Assembly (NCBI GenBank): GCA_030704615.1
Contig: CM060732.1
Coordinates: 45,181,053-45,245,052, forward strand
Length of the DNA: 64,000 nucleotides
Direction: 5' to 3'
DNA from: Takakia lepidozioides
Taxonomy: Eukaryota; Streptophyta; Takakiopsida; Takakiales; Takakiaceae
Of this stretch, positions 38,281-50,473 are shown in pieces (the stretch's first letter is position 1; every line of letters starts with the position of its first letter). A model generated the notes under the pieces. That model saw only the letters and a list, made by a program, of their open reading frames with translations, made no database searches and was not told the DNA's origin. The translations under genes were made by a program, and so were the position numbers.

Positions 38281-41200
38281 CAGATGAGGTCTGCCAGGAG
38301 TGCCATGTGACAAGCAAAATGCCATCTGCAAGCTTCTGCTCTTGGATGCAGTCAATCCAGGTATGAAACTTCTTGTCCTTGGTTACTCCATGCTTTGATC
38401 GTGCAGAGCTGACTGATTCAATCAGACTTTGCTCCACTCCCCACGGATACACCATGGTTGCTCCACTGGCCTGTGAGACATGCCCCACACCCTCATTCAC
38501 AATACCACCAGCTTAACCAGCAGAGCCTCGATACACTCATACATAAATATCCTATTACGGTAAATAGCAAGGGAGAAGCTAGAGAATTCACTGCCATGCA
38601 ACTTGTCAATGTTATTGAATGTGTTAATAGAGAAATTAATTCAGAACGGCGCTCTGACTAATTAGAGAGCTAGGTCAGGCCATATAAAGGGCCACCTTCG
38701 ACAATGCACTTAAGTTCAGAGCCATCCGTCATGTCTATGCAAATACTTGCATGGCATTGCTGTTCTCATAGTCAGGTCAAACATTAGGGCCATCAGATGG
38801 AGGGGCAAAAACTAGAACCGTACTTGTTGTGCATATACACAGCAATAGGCTTTTAATTGGTCTTAAGTAAGGGAAGAAGTGACGCACGGACTGAAAATAA
38901 GCTAGGAATAATTGAATGGGTTCCCTGAGACTACCCCAACACTTGCACTTCAATACCTGAAAGATCCATACACTTTAATAGCATTCCATCACCAGCGTTA
39001 TCTGAGGATACAAGATCAGAAGGAGCTTCTTGTTTAGATACAGAGTTGGCAAGGCTAACTGCGTTTTCACTAGGAGCTCTCTATTTGGATGTAACATTGG
39101 CAAGGCCCACTAAGTTTTTAACACCTGGCAAAATGGTAGCTACCCAACCTCTGCCATCAAGTGACACCAAACTCCTTTCTATATCGTTCACAGAAGAAGC
39201 ATAGCGGGTCCCATCCCTTCAACTCTACCTTGCATTTGCTTCATGCACGATCTACTTTTCTTTCCCTTTCTGCCACCTACTCTTCCCTGTTTTGATGCTT
39301 TGTTGTTTTCGGTGCTCCTCATTGCAAACACAAGGATTGCATCCACCTTTGCACAGCTCTCTCATGCACCTGCTAGGAAAGAGAAGTGAATTTTGAATGA
39401 AGAAAATGCAAGATGGAGCAGAATGGATGGGGTCTCTGTGCTTCTCGTATCAACTATTTAACAAAGTAGATTGGAGGGGGATCATGTATCCCTGCTCCCA
39501 GGGCTACAGAAAGAAGTCTCCCCAAAGCCAGTTCGGGGCCCACAAGGTTTTGTGATCCGTACCTCCTAAGGTACCTCACCAGAGTCTGGATCACCACCAG
39601 CTGCCAAGCATGGAAGTCCTGTTTCGAAACTTCCAGTTCCAATCAAAGCATATGGATCTGTAAAGAGATTGGTATGTATAGCCACTTTGGTAGTGCTCGC
39701 TTTTCTGAATGCTCCCAATATGATTTTAGGGCTGAAGCTACTCGGTCTAGATTTCTATAGCTTTGTCACTCCCGAATGGACATGCTTTGCCTACAAGGTC
39801 AGAGCATATACAACCGCCAAATGAGAGGATGATGGGACCCCCACCCTAACTACATGTAGGACAAACACAAAATGAGGCACAAGAAATAGCAGACAATTTG
39901 ATCTACGTGACAACATTCCCGTAGCTGAAGCAAAGTGTTCAAGTGTACGAAAGGGATCCATGCGGGGCACAGATGTGGGGGATGCCCAAGCTAATGTTAT
40001 GCCAGGCAGTCGGCCCTGCCAACATTGTATCCGAACAAAGAGCTCCTAATAAAAATGCAGTGGGTCCTTCAATATCCAAACAGAGAGTTCCTAGTGAAAT
40101 CGGAGTTAAGCCCTGCTAATTCTCTGTCTGAATGGAAAGTTACGTCCAAACCTGTATCCTCAGGTAATGCTAGTGTTGGGACTAGGCTAAAATGTAGCAC
40201 AGTTTTTTGAGGTACAGAAAATACAGGTGTTGGTGCAGTCCTGGCAGTCAATCCATTGAATATCTCCCTGAAATTAGAGTTCAAACTTTGAGACCAAGTG
40301 GGAGAGAGGTCCACGTCTGCTTTGGCCAGATTCAAACAACAGTGGCATTCAAAGTAGAGTGGACTTACAACAACATCTTTCAACCGCTGGAAGGTCCTGT
40401 CAGTATTGGGAACATCTCCATTCATCCACTTTTCAAACAATGTGTTGAATTCAACCACCTCCCTCTGTGCAGCACCATGTAGTGTTGGCTTCCCCGTTGG
40501 CTTCAATGGTGAAGGCTCAACCCCATTTGGTCCCATTCTATCCAGAGGTGCCAAGTGGGGTCCTAGCGAGAAATGCTGCAAGGCTTGCACTATGCCTCCA
40601 GCGCACCGTTCTGTAGCTCGATATAATTTTTCATTATCTTTACCATGTTCCTCGTACCATTGTATCAACTCTGGCATGGCATTTCCGACCTGGAAGACAT
40701 TGATGACAGTTGTAATACCCTCAGAGATACGATCTCAAAACTCCCCAGACAACATTAGGAAGAAGTTCCACCCATCTAGAAAACAGTGATGCCAAATCTA
40801 ACACTACAATGAGCGAATTACTAAGGCAGATCTAGGAGGGGACAGTCCCTAACCATGTAGATCATTAGATTGTGCATGATGCTGCACTAAATGGCTGGGG
40901 TAACCCACAACTTTGTAGAAGCCAGTGCACCGACAGTGATAACAACAAAAATCTCACCGATTGAACTAGGCTAAAGAGTAAGTCCTTTTTTCTCTTCAAA
41001 CAGTCTGTATCCATCAGGGGAAAAAGATCAGCCCCAAAGTAACTTTGTCATGATGGATCTGAGATGTCTACTCACCAGAACTCCATTCACACCTTTGACT
41101 TCAAAGAGCTCTATATCATTTCCTGAATCCCCACAGACCAATGTCTTCTGCGGATGCCACCCTTCAGCCCTCATCTTCTGCATTAGATAAGCCAGCGCTT

Positions 41201-43747
41201 CTCCCTTGCCAGCCCCTTGCGGCAGCACATCCAGGTCGATGCCATGACTATAGATCAATTTCACCTTGAGCTGCTTGCACATTCCACTGCCTTCTCAATT
41301 GCTGAAATGTGACCGTTCGTATGTACTGAGAGACAACATGAGAGCGAGTCTTTCTTACGAATGGAACATGCTAATGCAAACAATGCTAGTTCACAGTATC
41401 ATTTTCGTTCCTGAACATGTCCATGATGGCAGTTCAACCATTTTTAAGACACTTGAAAAAACATATAAGAAATCAGGCCTGTTCATCCATTGACTCTCTT
41501 TGAGCAGTATAACAGTCCTAGGATAACATTTAGAGCACAAGACACTGAAAACCCCCATATGCTTATTAAGGTGGGAGCACAACGGCCAAGTGCATCTCCT
41601 AGGCGTCAGTGGGACCGATGGGGACTGAACAAGTAAATCACTTTCCAAAGTTAACAGGGGCATGGTCTATCTACCATCCACACCAGTATTTGCACACGCA
41701 CCACCCCACAGTGATGGAAAGCATCCCAACATAATGCCTGGTTAATAAAATGGAGAACCATCTGGGCACCTTGTGACTTCTTGCTAACTGAGAACCAAGA
41801 GAGCCCATTGTGGCAAGAGTGCATACCCCCCGGTCTTGAAGCCGTAAGGTTAGCGTCTTGATAGTATCTTGAGCATCCTGCTTAGTCACCCTGAAGCTTA
41901 CTTTGTGAGGCCGTTGTTCTGACTCGTCCTGCGCAGTGCATTCATCCATTGCATTTTTGTCATGAACCACCCCAAAGTGACGTCAATATTTAATGAACCT
42001 CTTAAAATTCTGTGCGTCCGAAATGTAGGCCCACAGGTGAAAAACGATGTGACTTCATTTTTTGTGTTTCTCCCTCTATCTCACTATCATACATTCCCTT
42101 CATTTCATACATTCCCTTTAAAGAAAAGGAGGTTTGCATCGTGATACGTGTAGTCAATACATGCCTGAAACTGGAGATGTGGAAATCGCTTAGCCTCCTC
42201 AACAACCACAGCACGGTTCCAGTCATCGTTGAGGTAGCTCACCCACCCCTTGTCTGGCTCCAAAGAGGAGCCATACAGGATCTCGGTACCAACAGAGAAA
42301 ATGCCAATGCCAGGTGTCAAAAGTGGGACTTGCTGACGCAGCTCCTTGTACTTCTCTGGTGATCGGCCACTTGAAAAAACTAAGAGTGAGTTGTGCGCAT
42401 ACTCTGCGGACCACAAATTGTTGAATCGCAACAGTGCTGAGTTTGATGAGTCCTTGTGATCTACCTGCCAGTGATGGAAGCTCAAATATGCCAATCAGAT
42501 AATTTGACCTTCCTGTATTGAAATTGTCCTACATGAGGCAAAAATTCATGGTGTGTCAATATCACTTGGCAAACTTACAGACCTAACAACACCAAATAAT
42601 GGCAGGCAATTACAGTTGAACACTTGGTCAGTGATAGCTAAGACTTTGCTGCAGTGACCATGAAGGGTGTCTGAATTTTGTAGGCCCATTAAGCTGTAGC
42701 TCCTGAAGTTAATCAGCCCTTGGGTTAGAGGCCACGGTCCCAGTCAACAGTACATTACAATGCCAAAGACATTTAAGGAAAGAGCACATCTGGTGAAGAA
42801 TGAAATGACCCAGGCATCATGGATCTGGCATCCATAAGGATAATAAGAAGCTGCAAAGCTGGAAGCATAACCACCAATTTGCAGCTAATGCTTAAGGAAA
42901 CATGAGTGGTTGTAACCACACACATCCTACAGCAAACTGGGATCAAGTATTGGATCTTGAAGACCAGCTTTGAGGTGCTAGATTTGCAACTGCAATATGT
43001 CTCCTTTCCACAAAAGACAAAGTATTCTATCCATTAAGACCAGTCGGGAGCAGGCCACGAGACTGTCCCAACCTAATGGGTCTGAAGCAGGTCGCGAGAG
43101 CGCTCAAAACCCACCCACCACGCAGACTCTGCCTTACCCACGTCAGGTCACAATCAGCTGATTAATATAAATTCGTTGCTTAGAGTATGCATTGATTAGA
43201 GTATGCAACTGTCTGCATTGATTAAAGGACAGACTCTACTAAGCATCTCTTGACTGAATTATATCTATTATTCCTCAAGACATTTTCTGGGATACCAGTA
43301 CAGCTCAATTATTTTTCTGGCCGCTGATGTACAATCACTAGATTACTCCCAGAAAATCTGAACTTCAAACTTGTGAAGAGCTCAGAAATTTCCTAGCAAT
43401 CCTGTGTGTCCTCGTCAATAGAAGAATGTAGCATGTAAAGGGCAACCAGAAGATCTACAACTGATATTTTTCGTCTGCGCAAAGCCCGAGAAAGAGCACC
43501 TTAACCCCCCCCCCTCCCACCCTGTAAGATTTCATTCGCTGCCAATCAGCCCTGCTCAATCCATGAACTCAATATCTGTGCACTCAATGTGAACTCAATC
43601 TGTGAAGAACTCAATTTTTCCACGTCGTGGCAGCTTCTACAGCTGAATTATGGAAAATATTACCATGTTTCCAGTGGAACGACTAAATGTAATGAGGTAT
43701 AACAGTTGCATCCGTACCATTGTCAAATCAAGGTCGGAGACAAGCAT
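38281..43747 (-). CDS. SPP: Sucrose-phosphate phosphatase (3' end unresolved)
   Basis: Exons: 43718-43747 (ATG 43747; could extend upstream), 42165-42464, 41827-41928, 41076-41270, 40369-40689, 38281-38470; phases agree. SPP removes phosphate from sucrose-6-phosphate, the last step of sucrose synthesis in the cytosol. HAD-fold motifs: DLDLTMVDH (catalytic Asp pair and Thr), [44 protein letters not shown]. The S6PP C-terminal domain starts in exons 5-6 ([44 protein letters not shown]). The last C-terminal residues were not found. The intron after 42165 begins GC (CAG|GCATGT) rather than GT. Short degenerate repeats fill the 1.9-kb intron between the last two exons. Confidence 0.92.
38985..40195. 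repeat. Degenerate repeats in both orientations in an SPP intron
   Basis: A plus-strand stretch (38,990-39,130; TTATCTGAGGATACA, TTTTCACTAGGAGCTCTCTA) is echoed on the minus strand at 40,190-39,985 (TTACCTGAGGATACA, TTTCACTAGGAACTCTCTG, TTATTAGGAGCTCTTTGT). Units of roughly 65 bp seem to be repeated within each side. Confidence 0.5.
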
Positions 43748-44254
43748 GAGGTGGGCGGAGGAAGTGTTCCGGGTGTTCCCCGCAGGAACATCACGCACCA
43801 CGCCCCGCTGGGAATCCGCCCTACAAACACCACCTTTGGTCAAATAAGAGGTTCTTGCAGATGCATCTCTCGTCCTTGCAGGTCGGATTCCCTGTGAAGT
43901 TGCTACCATTGGAAATGGGGGCAAGTGTGCACCCAATGCAGCGCAGACCCACGATCCATGCTCATGTTTTCGACCTAAGTGGGTCCTGGAAATTCTAATC
44001 TGAAAGTGAAAACGAGGAGACATGCAAACGCCACCACAGCCCACCATCGCTTGCATCCTCTGCAGAGCCTCCTGCCTTTCTCTTCCCTCTGCCTCTCTTC
44101 TGCCCTTCCTAACTTGCAGTTGGCGCCACACGTGCCACACGCGGCGTTCTGTGGTTGGACAGAATTACACGTTTCTCATAGCTTCTCAGTTGAGAAAGAA
44201 AAGACTCTGTTTTCCTTTCTTTTGCTGGGCAGAAGCAGGCAGCACTGACGCTCA
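43748..44254. promoter_or_regulatory. Upstream region of SPP
   Basis: About 500 bp between the proposed SPP start and the right inverted-repeat arm. An open frame continues upstream of the SPP ATG to 44,140, so an earlier start is possible. Confidence 0.35.
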
Positions 44255-44745
44255 AAGGCTTGGGCTTTGTGAATTCCACGTTCACTGCCATCGACCCCAC
44301 ATCTTTCTTTATCCTCAACTCCACTGTCAGGGTCATCAACCCCAAAGCAGCTCACCCAATTGCTCCCACTGGCATTGTCCGCTGAAGAGATTGCAGAGAT
44401 ATGGAGTGCATTTGTAGAGAGTCCTTGTTCACTTGTTCTGAACCTAGTTCACCTTAAGCCACAACAGATCACATTTATCTCTGGGTCAATTTGGTTAGTA
44501 TCCAACACAGTCTGTTCAATGATTATTGTTTTGTCTGAATGTTGTGATGGCAAGTCAAACATGGAGGTTCCTGCGAAGTTAGCATCCTTGACCTATGTTC
44601 TGTGTATGGAAGGGGTCAGGAATCACTCTGTAATTTTGATGCAGGGAAGTGCTCAACGTATTCCTGCACAGTTTAACAACTGATAGCTGAAAGGAAGGTG
44701 GCATAGTCTGCCTCCATGGTTGGATAACCGCTCACAAGTAGTCAG
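44255..44745 (+). repeat. Right arm of the ~490-bp inverted repeat
   Basis: Inverted copy of 35,327-35,830. Plus-strand reading gives LALSAEEIAEIWSAF and LNLVHLKPQQITFISGS. Together the arms bracket the SPP gene. Confidence 0.7.
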
Positions 44746-45234
44746 GCAATGTCAGAACACGAGAGCAAAGTGCTCACCAGCATTGTTGTTCTGACTCAAT
44801 CTTCTGTGGCCTTTTTGTGCTTAGGTATGAACCCACTACTGATTCTAGCATCCGTAATCGTGCAATGCAACACTGGAGGTCAACAGTCCAATGGAGCTTT
44901 TTGATCCACAGGGTATCAAAAAATGCTTTCAACAATAACAGCTATTTAGACTGAGTAAAGCTCTATAAACACTGAGGATGGAGAGCCTGGAGAATGTTAG
45001 AACCCTTCTAGAGCTAATTGCATAGTTTCACTGAAATTGGTTCATTTGAGCACTGTCAACGAGATATGGTGGATGCACGGACACGTTTGTGATGGGCAGA
45101 AATGGGGCGAGTGCTGGGTCGTTCTTCTTCACAACAAATGCAAAATCGAAGGAAGATCCCTGTGACTGCTCACCCATCTCCTTTTGTCTGGTGTCGAAGC
45201 TTTCCACTATGGGGGACGAGAGATAGAGAGAGAA

Positions 45235-45922
45235 TTAGAGACCGTTGACACCGAACGTGGGCAAGCCAGTACAAGGTGGGCATGTACAAGTTGGTTTCAA
45301 CAACCTGGAAACACAATTCAGTGCTACCAGGCAACTCGCCCAAGTCGCAAGCTTCCAGAAGAGAGGATGGCGTGCTTGTGAGGTCACCGCTCTGGCTTTT
45401 CTCTGTTCCGGCTGTCCTGTTTCCTTCTTGCTTGTTCCATTCTTATGCATTTTATGAGCTTCTACATACGGGGGGCAATTGTTGTTGGAAAAGGAAGGGG
45501 AGGGCGAAAGCTCTTCCAATTCCGAAATGCGATGCCAGACAGGGTTACTCACGGGAAGCACAGATAGGCGCAGCTGCTTCAGAAGCACAAAGTCTGCTAT
45601 GTCGTCTTCCGTTTTGAGCAGAGCCAGGGGCACGGGCTTGGGAAGGGGATGGAGTACCTGCACGTCCACCATACCGCACTTGCCGGTACCTGACATGAGA
45701 TGGGTCGGGGTAGAACCCCTTCACCTCTTGCACCACGCCCACGGCTGCGGGGCTCTTCCCGGTGTGATAGAAGAAGCAGAAATCACCCTCCTGCATGCTC
45801 CTCAAATGCTTCTGCGCCTGCGCATTGCGCACACCATCCCACTGCGAAACACCTCCATTGTGGGCCTGCTCCCGCCATCCAAATTCTGCGGGCTCTGTTT
45901 TGAGCAGCCAGTACGACGCCAT
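45235..45922 (-). CDS. THYN1: EVE-domain protein, THYN1-like (frame break)
   Basis: The ATG at 45922 opens MASYWLLKTEPAEFGW, followed by NGGVSQWDGVRNAQAQKHL, then MQEGDFCFFYHTG, the first half of an EVE (PUA-like) domain. EVE proteins, including eukaryotic THYN1, are thought to bind modified nucleotides in nucleic acid. After VKGFYPDPSHVR (about 45,690) the match moves to another frame: MVDVQVLHPLPKPVPLALL, then DDIADFVLLKQLRLSVLPVS and NPVWHRISEL, completing the domain. Only a 32-nt GT-AG segment could bridge the frames, too short for an intron, so this is a frameshift mutation or a sequencing error. A non-conserved tail runs to the stop at 45235. The open frame extends upstream of 45922 without a recognisable targeting signal. 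Confidence 0.8.
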
Positions 45923-47942
45923 GGAGACTTTGTAAAAGGAGGTTTTGAGTAGATACTGACCTAGAGCCCTTTTACGTTGGCTACAGTCGGGGAAAGTGAG
46001 AGATACTGGTAATGTTATGCAGTTATTCGGAAGAGGCATGTGCTAAGGGCGCAGCACTTTAAGGATCCGTGCACAATGTGATCAAGCTGCATTTGCAGCC
46101 CAAGGAGCATTGCCATTGCTATGCAGGCAATGCGAGCGTGTGTTTGCTCCAATGGTGAAGAGGAACAAAGAGACCCCTCAGTTGTTTTCGGGAAGACTGG
46201 GGGATATGACTTATGTGGAGACGAGATTTGCTTTTCTTTATGTGCAGACTGTGTGATTTGCTACATTGAGGACATTCTGAGGAAAGTGGTCATGAATACG
46301 AGAAGAATGTCGTTTGATTTGCTTTGGGATGTGACGTAGATTGAGAGAGAGGTGCACTCAGGATCAGGAATGGCAGTGATGCATGAAAGTTTAGCAAACC
46401 ATGATATGACTGTGGTGCATGGTGCTCCTGATCGTGTGGCTGTGCAGGGTCGAATCAAAGAAGCTCCATCTTGCCGCGTCCTAACTACTCTACTCTTTAT
46501 GACTGCTTGTGATCAGGTATTCCTCGAGCCTGGTATTGAGCCTGGTCAACCTTGGTCTGCTTGGGCAGCAATTGTCTGACGTGAATGTGCACCACGTCAA
46601 ATCAGTTCTGTGACTCCAACAGCCCAAGTGAGGTCAACTTCTTGCCTGTCCAATCCTTCCTGGCTGGATATATGCCACCCAAAGATAAGTAAAGCTGAAT
46701 CTCATTTGTCCTTGTCAAGTGGATAGCATTCTTTTTCTTGGCACTTGGACACTTGTCAGAAGCTTTTGGGTGGTAAGGGTTGCTAAGCCCTGTTATTTGG
46801 TTCATCTAACAAGCCTGCTGTTTTCTTCTGTTTTCTTGTCTCTCTCTCTCCCAACCTGCTTGCACATCACTCAGGACAAGGATTTAAAACGAATGGCGAT
46901 TGACGATTGAAGGCATTTTTGGAAATTGAAGACAGGAATTGTTCCAGGAGGGAGGAAGCAGCAATGGCAGGGAGTTGGTTGTTCTATATTACACTTTGAA
47001 CAGCTCATCAACAGACCTGCAAGGGTCAGTGAATTTCTACAGTGTAAGGAGGTGCGTCATCTTACCCACGTTGACTCTCCCTGTCCCCTCTTCAACTACC
47101 CATATCACAGAAGTATTACCTTTCACTTGAGCCTCCCATCATATGATCTATATGATAGCAGACTAATCCCTTCTGGTAATTGCTCAGGTTATGCTATGTG
47201 TTGAACGGAGAGCTTTACTAGCCAATGAAATTTCAAGCTGCGAGGCCATATCAAAGCCCTTTGGTATTCCCTCGTTCTATCTAGGCTTTGTACATTCCTT
47301 CAGTGACTTCATAATGAGGAATGTGTCTGCTCTAGACTGAAAGAAGGAAAAAAAGGAGGGTTTATGATGTTAGCCTATGAGACCAAAGACCAAAAATATC
47401 CTATGAAGAGTTCCAATACCAAACTGAAACAAGTGAAAAACAGGAGGCAGCGGAGAGACACTTTTTCCTCCCCAAGACTTCCAAATGAGGGGACCTATTA
47501 CAGATCACAGTAACTGAGCTACCCTCCACCTTTCCTTCCTCCTCTCAATCCTTCACTGTTACATGGCTTCCACAAACAAGAGAGGTGGACTGAGAAATGT
47601 AGAAATATCTTGGTCAGCAGCTTTTTGTACCACTTTGCCCATCATTGTTTTTAAAATCACTCAAATCTGTCTATACTTTCATGAAGAAATTATCTCCCAG
47701 ATTCTTTTTTTGGATCATGAGGTCACGATCGATCTGGATATCTTCTCAAACCGCGCAAGATCATAGTGAACTAATGCTTTGATCCGGACAAGCTGCCTGC
47801 ATTGCCTTTCTATGCCAAACAATATTCAAAACCAAGGACAAATACTCCATAATAGCTGGTCCATTCCTCAATTTAAAGTATAACGTCAGCATCTTCACCA
47901 ATCAGAAGATGACAATTGGCACCCGGCTTTGGGACTAAGGAT
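45923..47942. other. Intergenic, no supported gene
   Basis: Contains the EVE promoter. Only short open frames without family resemblance were seen. Confidence 0.4.
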
Positions 47943-48062
47943 GTTTTTCTAGAAGTCGAGGGCGGGTGGGTACAAATCATCCCAGTACTATTCCGGCCCA
48001 AAGGCGCTTAACTTCAGAGTTCTGATGGGATCTGGTGTAGTAGCCTTGGTATGACCGCACCA
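47943..48062 (-). pseudogene. 5S rRNA-like relic
   Basis: Read on the minus strand from 48,062, the first ~90 nt track plant 5S rRNA closely: GGTGCGGTCATACCA, AGATCCCATCAGAACTCTGA, then AGTTAAGCGCCTTTGGGC (A-box region), GGAATAGTACTGGGATG. The last ~25 nt diverge, the C-box region is lost and the 3' end no longer pairs with the 5' end. A TATAA lies about 30 bp upstream, as in plant 5S genes. It starts about 150 bp beyond the end of the retroelement methyltransferase frame, on the same strand. Confidence 0.8.
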
Positions 48063-48213
48063 CGACATGAGTTGCCCTCGCTTCCTACTTATACTGGCTC
48101 CTTCTCTCTTCATTGGCCTCATGCATGTAGGGCCACGGACATGCGACATATCGGCCCCCCAAAATAACATAAAGTAAAAAGGCTGGCAGCCTTCACTTTC
48201 CCGGGCCGCCATG

Positions 48214-48989
48214 TCAAACTTGGCACAAAAATAGTCTTGCGTACAAATCAGGGCAGTTTTGGGGGCCAGAAGCCCTATCCATGTAAGGGTTGTTCGCGGA
48301 GTGAAACGCGGCTACGGCCACCCGACGGCGGGCGGGCGGGCGCTGCACCCCATCAAATGCACGCTTGAGCAGTGCGGGTGGCATCAAGTTAGTCCACCAT
48401 AGCCGTGGACGATGAGCCCGTGACCCCACTGTTGCTGCATCTAGCAACACTGCTAACCCAAGCCACGACCGGACTTGATGCACACTGGCCATCACCCTGG
48501 CCCGAGAATCGTCCATCAGTGGCACATTCTCCAAGATGTATGATGGAGATACAGCTTGATGAAGCTGCAAGTGGCGCAAAATCCGCATCATCTCCCAAAA
48601 CAGACCCGACCTCGAGTCTCGCAATGGATTGCCATGCCCGGCTGATGAATACCCTTGGCAAGGCCAACCTGCCACTACCAGATCAATGGAGCCAACCCGC
48701 TCCAAATCTTGCGTCCCCAGCAACGAAATGTCTGCTGGCAAGGCCTGTTGATATCCACGAATTGCAGACACCGACAACAACTCAGGTACCGCTGCACCAA
48801 CTGAGCAACATGGCGAAGTGAAACGCGTCGTGCAGTCTCATCCCTCTCCACATACAGGTATCGCCGAACTCGTACACCTGCCTGTAACACAGTAGCCAAT
48901 CCGGTGCTGATCCCGCCAAACAAGTCCAGAAGACAAATGTCTTCATCCGGATACTGCCACACAATAGGTGTGGTGTCCAATGGAGACAA
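48214..48989 (-). CDS. C5-cytosine DNA methyltransferase, DNMT3-like motif order, truncated
   Basis: The motifs run in the canonical (non-permuted) order, unlike plant DRM enzymes: motif I DLFGGISTGLATVLQAG, motif II YLYVERDETARR, motif IV AGWPCQGYSSAGHGNP with the catalytic Cys of PCQ, motif VI ILENVPLMDDSR with the Glu of ENV, motif VIII GSRAHRPRLWWTN. A frame break near 48,785 separates motifs I-II (48,989-48,786) from IV-VIII (48,780-48,214). The target-recognition domain and motifs IX-X are missing, so this copy cannot be a complete enzyme. It lies in the position of a polyprotein module downstream of protease. Retroelement-borne methyltransferases are known from charophyte algae and dinoflagellates. 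Confidence 0.85.
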
Positions 48990-49344
48990 CTGAGGTGGTC
49001 CTGGTGCAATCCCGCACTCTCCTCCTCTCCTGACGGTACAAAAGCCTCCACTCAGGCTTGTTGCACCCGTCGATCAGCATCCCACTGCAAATCCTTGCTC
49101 GTGCCCCACAATGGAGTCTGAGCAACCATGGTAGGCAACTCCGTCATACCATACATGTCATCCTGCTCTCCCGGAGGTGGCACATCCTGAATGAGCGTTG
49201 CCCTCAAGCAACTCTCTAGGCCAACTCACTGCCGCTGTGAATGCTGCTAGTGTCGGCATCTTGCCTTGCTGGGCAACCGCAACTCCTCCTATGAACGTCA
49301 CAGGGAGCTGCACACGCCGGCCCTCCCCTGACTGCCATGCAGGC

Positions 49345-50232
49345 CTATAGGAAGCTGACTCCTCCCAAAAAATCCAGGGTGAAGCCCATGGGGTACAACA
49401 CTGCCCCACCAACCAGAACATTGTATGAGACCGCGTCTGTCACAATGGCCTTGGCTTGCATCAGTGAGCCATCTGTAGGGTGATCTGGCCGTAGTCTGAT
49501 AGCCAACTCACGCCGTGTCATGCCCCGAGCCTGCTCCGATCCTCCTAGAGACGTCTGTATTTGGAAAGGACAAGGCTCCATATCCGCCTCCGTGAGGCCC
49601 AAGCCTGCAATAGCAGCTCTGCCCAGCATCAGTGGCTGAGCTCCCGAATCCAACAAGACCCGCAGTGGCCGGTATCTTTTGCTTGCCGGTCCACTCAAAT
49701 AGAAAATGTCATCCTGGTTGTTTAACATGACAACTCCAGGTGTCACCATGGCGCGCTCAATGGCTGGCCTAGCTGGCAGCTCCATCAACCTGGCAGCTGC
49801 AGCTTGCCATGGCGCCGTTGTGGCAGTCTTGACCCTCAAATCCGAGGATCCCTCCGGCACTACACCTCCCACTATCTCCGCAGAAGATGAAGTAACCTCC
49901 CCACTCTCACAGAATGTAGCTGCCAGCCTGAACACCTCAGCTGGTCTTACCCCCGGCGTCGCAATCATGGTAGCCGAGAACAATGGAGCCTGGCACACAG
50001 ATGTGGCCGCTCCTAGCAGCACACTAGCTGCCGTAGCCTTGGCAACACTAGGTAGTGGTGCTACCCATGTAGCTCTCCCCAATGGCATAGTAACCTCCGC
50101 CTCGGCAACAGTCGGGCGAGAACTAGGTGCCATGGATGGCGTCGACACCTGTCTCTGCCAATGTGAATGACTGAGGAAGCCTAGCCTGACGGCTTGCCTC
50201 CCCACGTTGTGGATCCAACGCCACCTCTGCAT
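49345..50232 (-). CDS. Retropepsin-like aspartic protease region
   Basis: The catalytic loop is LLDSGAQPLMLGRAAIAGLG, followed by CPFQIQTSLGGSEQARGMTR and YNVLVGGAVLYPMGFTLDF, the usual course of a gypsy-type protease. The frame then shifts and continues as EESASYRPAWQSGEGRRVQL. The N-terminal ~150 residues are Ala/Thr-rich linker (TPGVRPAEVFRLAATFCESG). Part of a polyprotein, so the start shown is only the limit of the open frame. Confidence 0.8.
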   Translation of the reverse strand: MQRWRWIHNVGRQAVRLGFLSHSHWQRQVSTPSMAPSSRPTVAEAEVTMPLGRATWVAPLPSVAKATAASVLLGAATSVCQAPLFSATMIATPGVRPAEVFRLAATFCESGEVTSSSAEIVGGVVPEGSSDLRVKTATTAPWQAAAARLMELPARPAIERAMVTPGVVMLNNQDDIFYLSGPASKRYRPLRVLLDSGAQPLMLGRAAIAGLGLTEADMEPCPFQIQTSLGGSEQARGMTRRELAIRLRPDHPTDGSLMQAKAIVTDAVSYNVLVGGAVLYPMGFTLDFLGGVSFL

Positions 50233-50473
50233 CTCGTGGCTCAGGAACTCGTTCTGCTCCTCAAGTCACGGCTGCAGTAGACTCCACCTGCACTAGTGGT
50301 AGTGCTGCTCCACACATAAATCCCATGCCTCCCATATCTCCTCCCTCAGGAGCAGGAGGTGGACCATCCGGCCTTAGAGCCGGTACCACCTGAGCTGTAG
50401 CCATGGCAGCGAGCCTCTGCTCTAGCTGCTATAGCCGGTTGGCCATGCCTTGGTCAACCCCCTGACCTCCGCG

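Noticed and set aside
45660-45695. 32-nt intron reconciling the two EVE frames
   Set aside because: Too short for a plant spliceosomal intron.
47943-48062. Functional 5S rRNA gene
   Set aside because: The 3' quarter and C-box region diverge and terminal pairing is lost; a single copy, not a tandem array.
48214-48989. Host DNMT3 or DRM gene
   Set aside because: No introns or chromatin-reader domains, directly downstream of Gag and protease on the same strand, and truncated; motif order is not permuted as in DRM.
49706-50170. 154-codon plus-strand open frame
   Set aside because: Antisense to the retroelement linker/protease frame, with no family resemblance.
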